A DNA stretch of 64,000 bases, taken from positions 248,001 to 312,000 of the forward strand of contig NZ_QXDC01000002.1 of NCBI RefSeq assembly GCF_003550065.1. Reading direction: 5' to 3'. This document shows, piece after piece, positions 42,163 to 53,916 of the stretch. Position numbers and translations under genes: made by a program. The notes under the pieces were generated by a model. It searched no databases. It saw nothing but the letters and a program-made list of their open reading frames with translations, and was not told where the DNA came from. Position 1 is the first letter of the stretch, and every line of letters begins with the position of its first letter. This DNA comes from Hephaestia caeni. Lineage in GTDB: Bacteria > Pseudomonadota > Alphaproteobacteria > Sphingomonadales > Sphingomonadaceae.

Positions 42163-42645
42163 TCATGCCGCCTCGCACCCCGTGGTGCGCTGCGACCAGG
42201 TGACGTTGAGCACCTTCCACTGGCCGGCGTCGTGGATCAGGTCGAAATGGTCGACCCCGCAATGGTGCGGCTTGCCGTCGAGCAGGAAAGTGTACGGCCC
42301 CCAGACCATCGCGATATCGCCGTCGATCTCGACCGCGGGCGGGCCGGTGAAGCGTTCCTCGAATGCCTCTGCGCCCGGCTTGATGCCGGCGGTGAATTCG
42401 TCCCAGCTAAGATGGCGGATCGTGCGGGTGCCGTCGGGCTGTTCGATGGCGACGGTGGCGCCGCCTTCGGGGCGAAGCTCGGCGCGGATCGCCTGCGCGT
42501 CGTGCGCCGCGAGGCCGGCGAACATGCGCTCGACGGGGGCGAGGACGGCGGCGGTATCCGCATCGGGTGGCGGCAGCGCAGTGCCCTTGATGATGGGCGC
42601 GACCGGGGTGACCTGAAAGAGAAGCGGGAGGATGAGGGGGAGCAT
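42163..42645 (-). CDS. Exported SnoaL/NTF2-like protein
   Basis: 160 residues from ATG 42645 behind GGAGGATGAGGGGG. A short signal-like N-terminus (MLPLILPLLFQVTPVAPI) is followed by the NTF2-like cone fold: DTAAVLAPVERMFAGLAAHD, AQAIRAELRPEGGATVAIEQ, HLSWDEFTAGIKPGAEAFEE and the closing strands IAMVWGPYTFLLDGKPHHCG and VDHFDLIHDAGQWKVLNVTW. This is the DUF4440/lumazine-binding-like group of the NTF2 superfamily. The ligand or reaction is unknown. It lies between the two carboxylase subunit genes. Confidence 0.8.
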   Translation of the reverse strand: MLPLILPLLFQVTPVAPIIKGTALPPPDADTAAVLAPVERMFAGLAAHDAQAIRAELRPEGGATVAIEQPDGTRTIRHLSWDEFTAGIKPGAEAFEERFTGPPAVEIDGDIAMVWGPYTFLLDGKPHHCGVDHFDLIHDAGQWKVLNVTWSQRTTGCEAA

Positions 42646-42663
42646 GGGTGGAATCCTATGCGA

Positions 42664-42717
42664 TCCTCCCCGAGCTTGTCTCGGGGAGGGGGACCATGCG
42701 AAGCATGGTGGAGGGGG
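42664..42717. repeat. Left inverted repeat of the DUF559 unit
   Basis: It contains TCCTCCCCGAGCTTGTCTCG then GGGAGGGGGACC (an internal hairpin, CTCCCCGAG/CTCGGGGAG type) and ACCATGCGAAGCATGGT followed by GGAGGGGG. It matches, as a reverse complement, the right copy at 43094-43152. It ends 7 bases before the DUF559 start. Confidence 0.9.
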
Positions 42718-42724
42718 AAGGGAG

Positions 42725-43156
42725 ATGTTGCGAGACGTTGCGCCTAAACCGAAAAGCGAGACGGTCGCGAGATCGCGCCGGTTGCGGCGTGTGATGTCTC
42801 CGCCCGAAATCGCGCTTTGGCAGGTTTTGCGCGCGCGCCCCGCGGGTCTCAAATTTCGACGGCAACATCCAAGCGGCGATTATACGCTCGATTTCTACTG
42901 TAGCGACGCCCGGTTGGCGATCGAGATCGATGGCGAGGCGCACGGGCGAGGTGATCGGCCGATGCGCGATGCGCGGCGTGATCGGTGGTTTGCGGGTCAC
43001 GGCATTGCGACGGTGCGGATTCCCGCGCGTGAGGCGCTTCGCGATCTGGATAGGGTCGTTCGGGGGATCGTCGTGGCCGCGCAGGCGCGGCTGCCCCTCC
43101 ACCATCCGGCTGCGCCGGACGGTCCCCCTCCCCGAGACAAGCTCGGGGAGGAATAA
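42725..43156 (+). CDS. DUF559-domain protein (Vsr/restriction endonuclease-like fold)
   Basis: 143 residues from ATG 42725 (MLRDVAPKPKSETVARSRRL). The DUF559 domain is complete: RRLRRVMSPPEIALWQVLRA, GLKFRRQHPSGDYTLDFYCS, DARLAIEIDGEAHGRG (the PD-(D/E)xK-like acidic strand with D and E positions) and WFAGHGIATVRIPAREALRD. It resembles the very short patch repair endonuclease. The last about 18 residues (HHPAAPDGPPPRDKLGEE) are encoded by the right inverted repeat. The gene and its flanking 55-60 bp inverted repeats form a compact unit between the carboxylase genes. The function of DUF559 proteins is unproven; nuclease activity is inferred from the fold. Confidence 0.85.
   Translation: MLRDVAPKPKSETVARSRRLRRVMSPPEIALWQVLRARPAGLKFRRQHPSGDYTLDFYCSDARLAIEIDGEAHGRGDRPMRDARRDRWFAGHGIATVRIPAREALRDLDRVVRGIVVAAQARLPLHHPAAPDGPPPRDKLGEE
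43094..43152. repeat. Right inverted repeat of the DUF559 unit
   Basis: CCCCTCCACCATCCGGCTGC then GCCGGACGGTCCCCCTCCCC and GAGACAAGCTCGGGGAGGA. The outer part is an exact inverted copy of the left arm (42664-42717); the inner hairpin differs (CCGGCTGCGCCGG here, ATGCGAAGCAT there), with compensating changes that keep a stem. It overlaps the 3' end of the DUF559 gene. Confidence 0.9.
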
Positions 43157-43173
43157 GGGGCCATCGTTTCTCA

Positions 43174-44775
43174 TCACATGCGGAACACGCCGAACGACGG
43201 GCGTTCGGGGATGGGGGCGTTGAGGGTGGCGGCGAAGGCTAACCCCAAGACATCGCGGGTTTGCGCCGGATCGATGATGCCGTCGTCCCACAGTCGCGCG
43301 GTGGCGTGCCAGGGGTTGCCTTCGTCTTCGTATTTTTCGCGGATCGGGGCCTTGAAGGCCTCGGCTTCTTCCGCGCTCCAGCTATCGGCGTCGCGGTGGA
43401 CCGTCGCGAGCACGCTGGCGGCCTGTTCGCCGCCCATCACGCTGATCCGGCTGTTGGGCCATGAAAAGAGGAAGCGCGGCGAATAGGCGCGGCCGCACAT
43501 GCCGTAATTGCCCGCGCCGAAGCTGCCGCCGATCAGGATCGTGATCTTGGGCACGCTGGCGGTGGCAACCGCGGTCACCAGCTTGGCGCCGTGCTTGGCG
43601 ATGCCTTCGGCCTCGTACTTGCCGCCGACCATGAAGCCCGAGATGTTCTGGAGGAAAAGCAGCGGAATGCGGCGCTGGCAGGCGAGTTCGATGAAATGCG
43701 CGCCCTTGACCGCGCTTTCGCTGAACAGCACGCCGTTGTTGGCGAGGATCGCGACCGGCATCCCCCAGATATGCGCGAAGCCGCACACCAGGCTGCTGCC
43801 GTAGAGCGCCTTGAATTCGTTGAACTCGCTGCCGTCGACGAGGCGGGCGATGACTTCATGGACATCGTAGGGCGCGCGGACGTCTTCGGGGATGATACCG
43901 TAAAGGTCGTCGGCGGGGTATCGGGGCGGGCGCGGATCGGTGAGCGCGATGTCTGGCGTGCGATTGGCGGGGAGCGTCGAGACGATGTCGCGGACGATCG
44001 TGAGCGCGTGCTCGTCATTCTCGGCGACGTGATCGACCACGCCCGACTTGCGGCCGTGGGTATCGGCGCCGCCGAGTTCCTCGGCCGAGATGACCTCACC
44101 GGTGGCAGCCTTCACCAGCGGCGGGCCGGCGAGGAAGATCGTGCCCTGATTGCGGACGATGACGCTTTCGTCGGACATGGCGGGGACATAGGCGCCGCCC
44201 GCGGTGCAGCTTCCCATCACGCACGCGATCTGCGGGATGCCGAGCGCGCTCATGTTGGCCTGGTTGAAGAAGATGCGGCCGAAATGGTCGCGGTCGGGGA
44301 ACACCTCGGCCTGATGCGGCAGGTTGGCGCCGCCCGAATCGACGAGGTAGATGCACGGCAGCCGGTTGGCCTCGGCGATCTCCTGCGCGCGGAGATGCTT
44401 CTTGACCGTCATCGGATAATAGGTGCCGCCCTTCACCGTGGCGTCGTTGCACACGATCATGACCTGCCGGCCGGAGACGCGGCCGATCCCGGCGATCAAC
44501 CCGGCGCCGGGCACCTCGCCGCCATACAGGCCGCCCGCGGCGAGCTGGCCGATTTCGAGAAAGGGCGCGCCGGGATCGAGCAGCCGTTCGACGCGATCGC
44601 GCGGGAGCAACTTGCCGCGCGCGGTATGGCGGTCGCGCGAGGCTTGCGAGCCGCCCGCTGCGGCCCGGGCGACATCGGCGCGCAAGCGATCGGCCAGCGC
44701 GCGATTGTGCGCAGCATTGGTACGGAACGCATCGCTTTCGGGCGACAATTTGGTGTCGAGTAGCGGTGCGCTCAT
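43174..44775 (-). CDS. Methylcrotonyl-CoA carboxylase beta subunit (carboxyltransferase)
   Basis: 533 residues. Crotonase-fold carboxyltransferase: [100 protein letters not shown], and at the C-terminal half [20 protein letters not shown] and [20 protein letters not shown]. These match the MCC beta subunit, which carboxylates 3-methylcrotonyl-CoA in leucine breakdown. The alpha subunit gene lies downstream on the same strand, separated by the DUF559 unit and the NTF2-like gene. Confidence 0.94.
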   Translation of the reverse strand: MSAPLLDTKLSPESDAFRTNAAHNRALADRLRADVARAAAGGSQASRDRHTARGKLLPRDRVERLLDPGAPFLEIGQLAAGGLYGGEVPGAGLIAGIGRVSGRQVMIVCNDATVKGGTYYPMTVKKHLRAQEIAEANRLPCIYLVDSGGANLPHQAEVFPDRDHFGRIFFNQANMSALGIPQIACVMGSCTAGGAYVPAMSDESVIVRNQGTIFLAGPPLVKAATGEVISAEELGGADTHGRKSGVVDHVAENDEHALTIVRDIVSTLPANRTPDIALTDPRPPRYPADDLYGIIPEDVRAPYDVHEVIARLVDGSEFNEFKALYGSSLVCGFAHIWGMPVAILANNGVLFSESAVKGAHFIELACQRRIPLLFLQNISGFMVGGKYEAEGIAKHGAKLVTAVATASVPKITILIGGSFGAGNYGMCGRAYSPRFLFSWPNSRISVMGGEQAASVLATVHRDADSWSAEEAEAFKAPIREKYEDEGNPWHATARLWDDGIIDPAQTRDVLGLAFAATLNAPIPERPSFGVFRM

Positions 44776-44911
44776 GGCGGTGCCCTGATCCTTCCCTCGG
44801 TATTTTTGTGGCCCTGCTAGACGCGTCCGCGCAGGAAGGGAAGCCGCTGGCGTTGGCCCGGCCCGCGGTGTAGTCCATCAGCCATATACGATATTCCGGG
44901 AAAGAGATGCC

Positions 44912-46996
44912 ATGACGCGACGCCTGCTGCTTGCCGCCCTCCTCGCCACCGCTGCCACCGTCGCCGCCTGTAGCCAGGGCGACGAGCAGAACGACATCGC
45001 CAGGGTGGCGGCCGCCGGCACCACGATCGGAATCGATACGACCGGGCTGAACACCTCGGTCAAGCCCGGCGACAATTTCGACGAATATGCCAACGGCGGC
45101 TGGCGTGCGAAGACCGAGATTCCCGCCGATCGATCGAGCACCGGCGTGTTCCTGGAGGTGTTCAACAAGGCCGAGGCGAACAATCGCGCGATCATCGACG
45201 CCGCGGTGAAGGCCGAGGCCGCGCCCGGAACCGACCAGCGCCGGATCGCCGATTTCTACAACGCCTATCTCAACACCAAGGCGATCGAACAGCGCGGGCT
45301 GGCGCCGATCCAGGGCGAGTTGCAGGCGATCGCGGCGCTCAAGGACAAGACGCAACTGGCGACGATGCTGGGCGCGAACCTGCTTGCCGACGAAGACCCG
45401 ATCAACGCGACCAGCCTGGGCAGCGAGAATCTGTTCGGGCTGTTCGTGACGCAGGCGCTGACGCAGCCCGACAAGACCGTGCCCTATCTGCTGCAAGGCG
45501 GGCTGGGGCTGCCCGATCGCGACTATTACCTGTCTTCGGCGCCCGAGATGCAGCAGATCCGCGTCGCTTATAAGAGCTATGTCGCGCAATTGCTCCAGCT
45601 TGCCGGCGTGAGCGACGCGCAGGCGCGCGCGGCGCGGATCGTCGATCTCGAAACCAAGCTCGCCAAGACGCATGCCGATCTCGAGACGACGAGCCAGATG
45701 TCGAAGGGACACGATCCCTGGACCAAGGCGGACTTCGCGAAGAAGGCGCCGGGGCTCGACTGGGAGGCGTTCTGGGCGGCGGCGGAACTGCCCGACCAGA
45801 AGGACTTCATCGTCTGGCAGCCCAAGGCGGTGACGGGCGAGGCCGCGCTGGTGGCGAGCGAGCCGTTGCAGACGTGGCAGGACTGGCTGACCTTCCACCG
45901 CATCAACACCGTCGCGACCGTGCTGCCCAAGGCGATCGACGACGCGCGGTTCGCGTTTTACGGCACCACGCTATCGGGCACGCCGCAGCAGCGCAGCCGC
46001 GACAAGCGCGCGATCGCCGCGGTGAACAACGCGCTGGGCGATGCGGTGGGCAAGCTCTATGCCGAGCAATATTTCCCGGCCTCGTCCAAGGCCGACATCC
46101 AGCACATGGTGCAGGGCATCCTGAAGGCGTTCGACACGCGCGTCGCCAATCTCGACTGGATGGCCCCGGCGACCAAGGCCGAGGCGCGCAAGAAGATCGA
46201 GACGCTGAAGGTCGGCATCGGCTATCCCGAGACGTGGCGCGATTATTCGGGGCTCGACATTCGTGCCGACGATCCGGTGGGCAATGCGCGGCGCGCGGCC
46301 AAGGCGGAATATCACCACCAGATCGCCAAGATCGGCAAGCCGGTCGATCGCGGCGAATGGTGGATGACGCCGCAGACGGTGAATGCGGTCAACCTGCCCT
46401 TGCAGAACGCGCTCAACTTCCCGGCCGCGATCCTCCAGGCGCCGTTCTACGACCCCAAGGCCGATCCGGCGGCGAATTACGGATCGATCGGCGCCGTCAT
46501 CGGGCATGAGATCAGCCACAGCTTCGACAATAACGGCGCCGAATTCGATTCGACCGGCAAGCTGCGCAACTGGTGGACGCCCGAGGATCTGGCGCACTTC
46601 AAACAGGCCGGGCAGGCGCTGGCGGATCAATACAGCGCGTACGAGCCGCTGCCGGGGCTGCATCTGAACGGCGAACTGGTGCTGGGCGAGAACATCGCCG
46701 ACGTCGCGGGGCTGACGGCGGCGCTGGAGGCGTATCACGCCTCGCTGGGCGGCAAGGAAGCGCCGGTGATCGCGGGGCTGACGGGCGACCAGCGCTTCTT
46801 CCTCTCCTTCGCGCAGAGCTGGCGGACCAAGACGCGTGACAAGGCGCTGCGCCAGCAGATCGCGACCGACGGCCACGCGCCGGGCAATTTCCGCGCGCTG
46901 ACGGTGCGCAATCTCGACGACTGGTACAAGGCGTTCGACGTGCAGCCGGGGCAGAAACTGTATCTCGCGCCCGACAAGAGGGTGCATGTGTGGTGA
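44912..46996 (+). CDS. M13 family metallopeptidase, lipoprotein (neprilysin-like)
   Basis: 694 residues. It carries a lipoprotein signal, MTRRLLLAALLATAATVAAC (Cys20). The N-terminal helical domain begins VKPGDNFDEYANGGWRAKTE. The catalytic domain has the zinc motif HEISHSFDNNGAEFDSTGKL (H532, E533, H536), the third-ligand segment LNGELVLGENIADVAGLTAA, and ends GQKLYLAPDKRVHVW with the usual C-terminal Trp of M13 enzymes. It cleaves peptides in the periplasm or at the outer membrane. It is divergent from the MCC beta gene and monocistronic. Confidence 0.94.
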   Translation: MTRRLLLAALLATAATVAACSQGDEQNDIARVAAAGTTIGIDTTGLNTSVKPGDNFDEYANGGWRAKTEIPADRSSTGVFLEVFNKAEANNRAIIDAAVKAEAAPGTDQRRIADFYNAYLNTKAIEQRGLAPIQGELQAIAALKDKTQLATMLGANLLADEDPINATSLGSENLFGLFVTQALTQPDKTVPYLLQGGLGLPDRDYYLSSAPEMQQIRVAYKSYVAQLLQLAGVSDAQARAARIVDLETKLAKTHADLETTSQMSKGHDPWTKADFAKKAPGLDWEAFWAAAELPDQKDFIVWQPKAVTGEAALVASEPLQTWQDWLTFHRINTVATVLPKAIDDARFAFYGTTLSGTPQQRSRDKRAIAAVNNALGDAVGKLYAEQYFPASSKADIQHMVQGILKAFDTRVANLDWMAPATKAEARKKIETLKVGIGYPETWRDYSGLDIRADDPVGNARRAAKAEYHHQIAKIGKPVDRGEWWMTPQTVNAVNLPLQNALNFPAAILQAPFYDPKADPAANYGSIGAVIGHEISHSFDNNGAEFDSTGKLRNWWTPEDLAHFKQAGQALADQYSAYEPLPGLHLNGELVLGENIADVAGLTAALEAYHASLGGKEAPVIAGLTGDQRFFLSFAQSWRTKTRDKALRQQIATDGHAPGNFRALTVRNLDDWYKAFDVQPGQKLYLAPDKRVHVW

Positions 46997-47029
46997 GGTG
47001 AGTGGTGCGACTGCTATTGGTGGTTAGTG

Positions 47030-47145
47030 GCCGTCCCCCGTTTCGTGACCCCAGCGAAGGCTGGGGTCTATCTCTCTAGCAAGGCGGCCCGTTCGCTTCC
47101 GATAGGGTCATGGATGCCAGCCTTCGCTGGCATGACGGCAACTGG
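47030..47145. repeat. Dispersed paired-hairpin repeat between the M13 and isovaleryl-CoA dehydrogenase genes
   Basis: GACCCCAGCGAAGGCTGGGG (47047-47066) and ATGCCAGCCTTCGCTGGCAT (47114-47133) are hairpins of the same family as at 9319, 36746 and 50815. It lies between convergent genes. Confidence 0.75.
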
Positions 47146-47161
47146 GCGAAAGCCGCCACCG

Positions 47162-48319
47162 CTACGCCCCGATCAATTCGCGGCCGATCAGGTAGCGCCT
47201 GATCTCGTTCGTTCCTGCGCCGATGTCGTAGAGCTTGGCATCGCGCAGGAAGCGTTCGACCGGCCATTCCTTGGTGTAGCCCGCGCCGCCGAGCGCCTGG
47301 ATCGCTTCGAGCGCGGTTTTGACGGCGTTTTCGCTGGCGAGCAGGATCGCGCCGGCGGCGTCGAAGCGGGTCGTCTTGCCGGCGTCGCAGGCGCGAGCGA
47401 CCGCGTAGACATAGGCGCGCGCGCTGTTGAGCGCGACGTACATGTCGGCGACCTTGGCCTGGATGAGCTGGAAGCTGCCGATCGGCTTGCCGAACTGCTT
47501 ACGATCGCGGACATAGGGCAGCACCACATCGAGGCACGCCTGCATGATGCCGAGCGGGCCGGCGGAGAGCACCGCGCGTTCGTAATCAAGGCCGCTCATC
47601 AGCACGCCGACGCCGCCGCCGACCGGCCCCATCACGTTCTCGGCCGGGACTTCGCAATCCTCGAACACCAGCTCGGCGGTGTCGGAGCCGCGCATCCCCA
47701 TCTTGTCGAGCTTCTTCGAGACCGAGAAGCCCTTGAAACCCTTTTCGATCAGGAACGCGGTGATGCCCCCGCTTCCCGCCGCGCTGTCGGTCTTGGCGTA
47801 GACGACGAGCGTGTCCGCCTCGGGCGCGTTGGTGATCCAGAATTTGGTGCCGTTGAGGATGTAGCGATCGTTGCCGCGCGCTTCCGCCTTGAGCTTCATC
47901 GAGACGACGTCCGAGCCCGATCCGGCCTCCGACATCGCGAGGCTGCCGACATGCTCGCCCGAGATCAGCCGGGGCAGGTATTTCGCTTTCTGCTCGGCGT
48001 TGCCCCAGCGGCGGATCTGGTTGACGCAGAGGTTGGAATGCGCGCCGTAGCTGAGACCGATCGAGGCCGAGGCACGGCTGACCTCCTCCATCGCGACGAC
48101 GTGATCGAGATAGCCCAGCCCAAGCCCGCCCCATTCTTCTTCGACGGTGATGCCGTGCAGCCCCAGCGCGCCCATTTCGGGCCAGAGCGAGCGATCGAAT
48201 TTGTTGTGCTCGTCGATATCGGCGGCCTTGGGCGCGATCCGGTCGGCGGCGAAACGGCGGGTCGTCTCGCGGATCATGTCGGCGGTTTCGCCCAGCGCGA
48301 AATCGAGCGCGGTTTCCAT
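47162..48319 (-). CDS. Isovaleryl-CoA dehydrogenase
   Basis: 385 residues from ATG 48319 behind GGAGGGATTTG; TTG 48322 would add one residue. Acyl-CoA dehydrogenase fold: [80 protein letters not shown] and the C-terminal [20 protein letters not shown]. The residues around [16 protein letters not shown] and the close family pattern match isovaleryl-CoA dehydrogenase, in which the catalytic Glu is placed differently from medium-chain enzymes. It oxidises isovaleryl-CoA to 3-methylcrotonyl-CoA, the substrate of the carboxylase encoded at 40087-44775. Electrons go to ETF. Confidence 0.92.
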   Translation of the reverse strand: METALDFALGETADMIRETTRRFAADRIAPKAADIDEHNKFDRSLWPEMGALGLHGITVEEEWGGLGLGYLDHVVAMEEVSRASASIGLSYGAHSNLCVNQIRRWGNAEQKAKYLPRLISGEHVGSLAMSEAGSGSDVVSMKLKAEARGNDRYILNGTKFWITNAPEADTLVVYAKTDSAAGSGGITAFLIEKGFKGFSVSKKLDKMGMRGSDTAELVFEDCEVPAENVMGPVGGGVGVLMSGLDYERAVLSAGPLGIMQACLDVVLPYVRDRKQFGKPIGSFQLIQAKVADMYVALNSARAYVYAVARACDAGKTTRFDAAGAILLASENAVKTALEAIQALGGAGYTKEWPVERFLRDAKLYDIGAGTNEIRRYLIGRELIGA

Positions 48320-48403
48320 CAAATCCCTCCTAAGTATTTATAAAACTTATAAAACCCCACAAAGGTTGCGGAGTCGCTTCATATCCCTACCCTATGGGCA
48401 ACC

Positions 48404-48440
48404 GCCCGGCGTTCATCAAGCGCCGGGCTTCGTTGTTTCT
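48404..48440 (+). terminator. Terminator-like hairpin in the leader of the APC permease gene
   Basis: GCCCGGCG (48404-48411) pairs perfectly with CGCCGGGC (48421-48428) and is followed by TTCGTTGTTTCT. No plus-strand gene ends upstream, so in this place it is either an attenuator for the permease at 48456 or the end of a short leader transcript. Confidence 0.45.
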
Positions 48441-48455
48441 CATTTCGGGGGATCG

Positions 48456-49922
48456 ATGGCCGATTTATTCCGTAAGAAAGTGATTGCGGTGGGCGCCGAG
48501 CAGCCGGGCGAGCACCGGTTGGCGCGCACCTTGTCTTGGCCGCATCTGGTGGCGCTGGGGGTGGGGGCGATCGTCGGCACCGGCATCCTGACGCTGATCG
48601 GGGTGGGGGCGGATCGCGCCGGGCCGGCGGTGATCGTGTCGTTCGTGATCGCCGGCGTGATCTGCGCGTGCGCGGCGCTGGCCTATGCCGAGATGTCGAC
48701 GATGCTGCCAGCGAGCGGCAGCGCATACACCTACAGCTATGTCGTCTTGGGCGAGATCATTGCCTGGGTGATCGGGTGGAGCCTGATCCTCGAATATTCG
48801 CTGGTGGTCTCGACGGTGGCGGTGGGGTGGTCGGGCTATGCCTCGCCGTTGCTCGAAGGGCTGGGGTTTCCGCACGCGCTGACGCAGGGGCCGGAGCTTG
48901 GCGGGCTGATCAACCTGCCGGCGATCTTCATCATCGCGGTGGTGGCAGGGCTGCTGAGCCTGGGGACCAAGGAATCGGCGACGCTGAACGCGGTGCTGGT
49001 GGTGATCAAGATGCTCGCGCTGGCGCTGTTCGTCGTCGTCGCGCTGCCGCATTTCAACCCCGACAACCTGCATCCGTTCATGCCCTACGGCTTCGGCAAG
49101 GAAGCGCTGCCCGGCGCGGGCGGCGAGGTCGTCGCGCGCGGGGTGATGGCGGCGGCGGCGATCATCTTCTTCGCCTTCTACGGGTTCGATGCGATCTCGA
49201 CGGCGGCCGAGGAGACCAAGAATCCGGGCCGCGATCTGGCGATCGGGATCGTCGGATCGATGATCGCGTGTGTCGCGATCTACATCCTGATCGGGGTGAC
49301 GGCGGTGGGGGCGCTGCACTTCATCGAGTTCGCCAACAGCCCCGATCCGCTGGCGCTGATCCTGCGCGGGATCGACCAGCCGGTGGTGGCGACGATCCTG
49401 GCGGTGAGCGCGGTGGTGGCGTTGCCGACGGTGCTGCTGGGCTTCCTGTTCGGGCAGAGCCGCATCTTCTTCACGATGGCGCGCGACGGGTTGCTGCCGG
49501 CGAAGCTGGCGACGGTCTCGAAGCGTGGGGCACCCGTGAAGATCACGATCCTGACCGCGGTGCTGGTGGCGGTGATCGCGGGCGTGGCGCCGATCGATGC
49601 GATCGCGGCGCTCGCCAATGCCGGGACGCTCGCGGCGTTCACGGCGGTCTCGGTGTGCATGCTGGTGATGCGCCGGCGCGCGCCCGATGCGCCGCGGACC
49701 TTCCGCACGCCGATGGCGCCCGTCGTAGGGACGATCGCGATCCTGGGGTGCATCTATCTGTTCTTCAGCTTGCCGACGCGGACCGAATTGTTCTTCCTCG
49801 GCTGGAACGCGATCGGGCTGCTGGTCTATTTCGTCTATGGCCGCCCGCGCGCCGGCAAAGCCACCGAAGACGCCGTCGATCCCGAGGCGCTGCCCGAAAA
49901 GCCCGTCCTGCCCGCGGATTGA
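48456..49922 (+). CDS. APC-superfamily amino acid permease (cationic amino acid transporter type)
   Basis: 488 residues, about 12-13 transmembrane helices, from ATG 48456 (MADLFRKKVIAVGAEQ); the upstream frame to 48147 is antisense to the dehydrogenase. The helix 1 motif VALGVGAIVGTGILTLIG (unwound Gly-rich substrate site), AYTYSYVVLGEIIAWVIGW, FFAFYGFDAISTAAEETKNP and GRDLAIGIVGSMIACVAIYI are signatures of the CAT/YfnA-like branch. It is an inner-membrane amino acid importer or exchanger. The neighbouring leucine degradation genes make a branched-chain or general amino acid plausible, but specificity cannot be read from the sequence. Confidence 0.9.
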   Translation: MADLFRKKVIAVGAEQPGEHRLARTLSWPHLVALGVGAIVGTGILTLIGVGADRAGPAVIVSFVIAGVICACAALAYAEMSTMLPASGSAYTYSYVVLGEIIAWVIGWSLILEYSLVVSTVAVGWSGYASPLLEGLGFPHALTQGPELGGLINLPAIFIIAVVAGLLSLGTKESATLNAVLVVIKMLALALFVVVALPHFNPDNLHPFMPYGFGKEALPGAGGEVVARGVMAAAAIIFFAFYGFDAISTAAEETKNPGRDLAIGIVGSMIACVAIYILIGVTAVGALHFIEFANSPDPLALILRGIDQPVVATILAVSAVVALPTVLLGFLFGQSRIFFTMARDGLLPAKLATVSKRGAPVKITILTAVLVAVIAGVAPIDAIAALANAGTLAAFTAVSVCMLVMRRRAPDAPRTFRTPMAPVVGTIAILGCIYLFFSLPTRTELFFLGWNAIGLLVYFVYGRPRAGKATEDAVDPEALPEKPVLPAD

Positions 49923-49931
49923 CCGGGGTGA

Positions 49932-50687
49932 TCAGTCGCGGGCCTTTTCGGTGAAGTCGAAATGGATGCGGACCCAGGTGTGGAGCATCGGCTTGCCGTC
50001 GATGCTCGGCGGGCGCACCTGGAATTGCCATGCGGCGCGGCGTAGCGCGTTGGCGAGGCCGGAGCCGGGCGGTGATTCGGCAAGCGCGCGGCAATTCTCG
50101 ACGCGATAGCGCTCGGCCGTCTGGCAGGCGATCTCCGCCCAACTGCCGGGGCGGACCACCTTGGGCATGTAATAGGCAAGCTCGGCATCGCGCGGCTTGC
50201 GATACCAGTCGGCGGCGTAGAGCGTGGCGCCGCCCGGTCCTTCGCCGGGGCCGTAGGTCGAGGCGCTGTCGGCCGCCTTGCCCTCGCCACCGCCGGAGGC
50301 AATTTCGGGCGCGTCCTTGGGCAGCTTGCCGATGTCCGAGGCGCCGAACGCCTCTTTGCTGACGATGATCATCTTGAACGGGCTGGGCGCCGAGGCGTCG
50401 GGTGCCGGCGGCTTCGGCGGGCGTGGTGCGGGTGCCTCTCGCGCTGCGGTGGCGCGTTTCGGGCGCGGCTTGGGCGCGGCCTTCCTTTCGGATGCTTCGG
50501 CGGCGGGGCGCGAGCCCGAGACGTTGAACACCGACAGCCCCGTCGGCGCCATGCGCTGGAGGGGCGAATAGGACGACATGGTCAGGAAGAGCAACGCGAG
50601 CAGGACGTTCGCGGCGATCGCGAGCGCGAGCCCCGGCCCCCGGCCGCGGCGCGACGCCTGATAGGCCGGGGAGGAATAAGCCGCCAT
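49932..50687 (-). CDS. TonB-like energy transducer/periplasmic protein with proline-rich linker
   Basis: 251 residues. One N-terminal transmembrane helix (GPGLALAIAANVLLALLFLT, residues about 17-37), then a Pro/Ala/Lys-rich linker (KAAPKPRPKRATAAREAPAP RPPKPPAP) as in TonB, and a C-terminal domain with CQTAERYRVENCRALAESPP, LANALRRAAWQFQVRPPSID and HTWVRIHFDFTEKARD. The layout is TonB-like, but the C-terminal domain is atypical and contains two Cys. It is probably an inner-membrane protein reaching into the periplasm. No exbB/exbD genes are nearby. Confidence 0.7.
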   Translation of the reverse strand: MAAYSSPAYQASRRGRGPGLALAIAANVLLALLFLTMSSYSPLQRMAPTGLSVFNVSGSRPAAEASERKAAPKPRPKRATAAREAPAPRPPKPPAPDASAPSPFKMIIVSKEAFGASDIGKLPKDAPEIASGGGEGKAADSASTYGPGEGPGGATLYAADWYRKPRDAELAYYMPKVVRPGSWAEIACQTAERYRVENCRALAESPPGSGLANALRRAAWQFQVRPPSIDGKPMLHTWVRIHFDFTEKARD

Positions 50688-50814
50688 CGAGCGGGCACTT
50701 AGGCCGGGCGGCGGCGCGCGGCAATCGGCACGCGATCGAAGGCCGCGGCTTTCGGGAGTATCGGGAGTCCAGCGTCCGCCGGAGCGACGCGCTGGGCGAG
50801 GAAATGCCTTATTC

Positions 50815-50925
50815 CGTCATGCCAGCGCAGGCTGGCATCCATGTCGGTCGGTTATCGGGCCACCGTCCGTTATTTCTCGCATCAGACATGGACCCCAGCC
50901 TTCGCTGGGGTGACGGTCTGGGGCT
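50815..50925. repeat. Dispersed paired-hairpin repeat upstream of the TonB-like gene
   Basis: CGTCATGCCAGCGCAGGCTG (50816-50835) then GCATCCATGTC, answered by GACATGGACCCCAGCCTTCG (50886-50905) and CTGGGGTGACGG. This is two hairpins in inverted orientation with short complementary links. It is the most complete copy of the family also seen at 9319, 36746 and 47030. The rest of 50688-51028 shows no gene. Confidence 0.8.
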
Positions 50926-51028
50926 GGGGTGGCGGGCTTGGGGAGCGGCTGGGCGTTGCCGGCCTCACCCTTCCGCCGCCTTTGCCGGCTCCCTCCCTCT
51001 CCCGAGGGGAGAGGGAAAGGGGGGCGGC

Positions 51029-53704
<2,676 letters not shown>

Positions 53705-53916
53705 GCGGGTATTCCCTTTCTCTTGTATCGAGCCAACGCGTACGTCGCGGACTAAGGTCCGCGCGGGCGCCGGCAGCTTGCGAATGCGGGGCTCGCGGGC
53801 GCCTTAGCAAGCCGCGCGCGGTTGGGGAAGGGGAGCGGGGCCATCCGACGGCACCCCTTGCTCCCGCGTGCCCGCGAGGGGAAAAGGGGCGAAACAACAC
53901 CATCGGGAGAAGGCCG

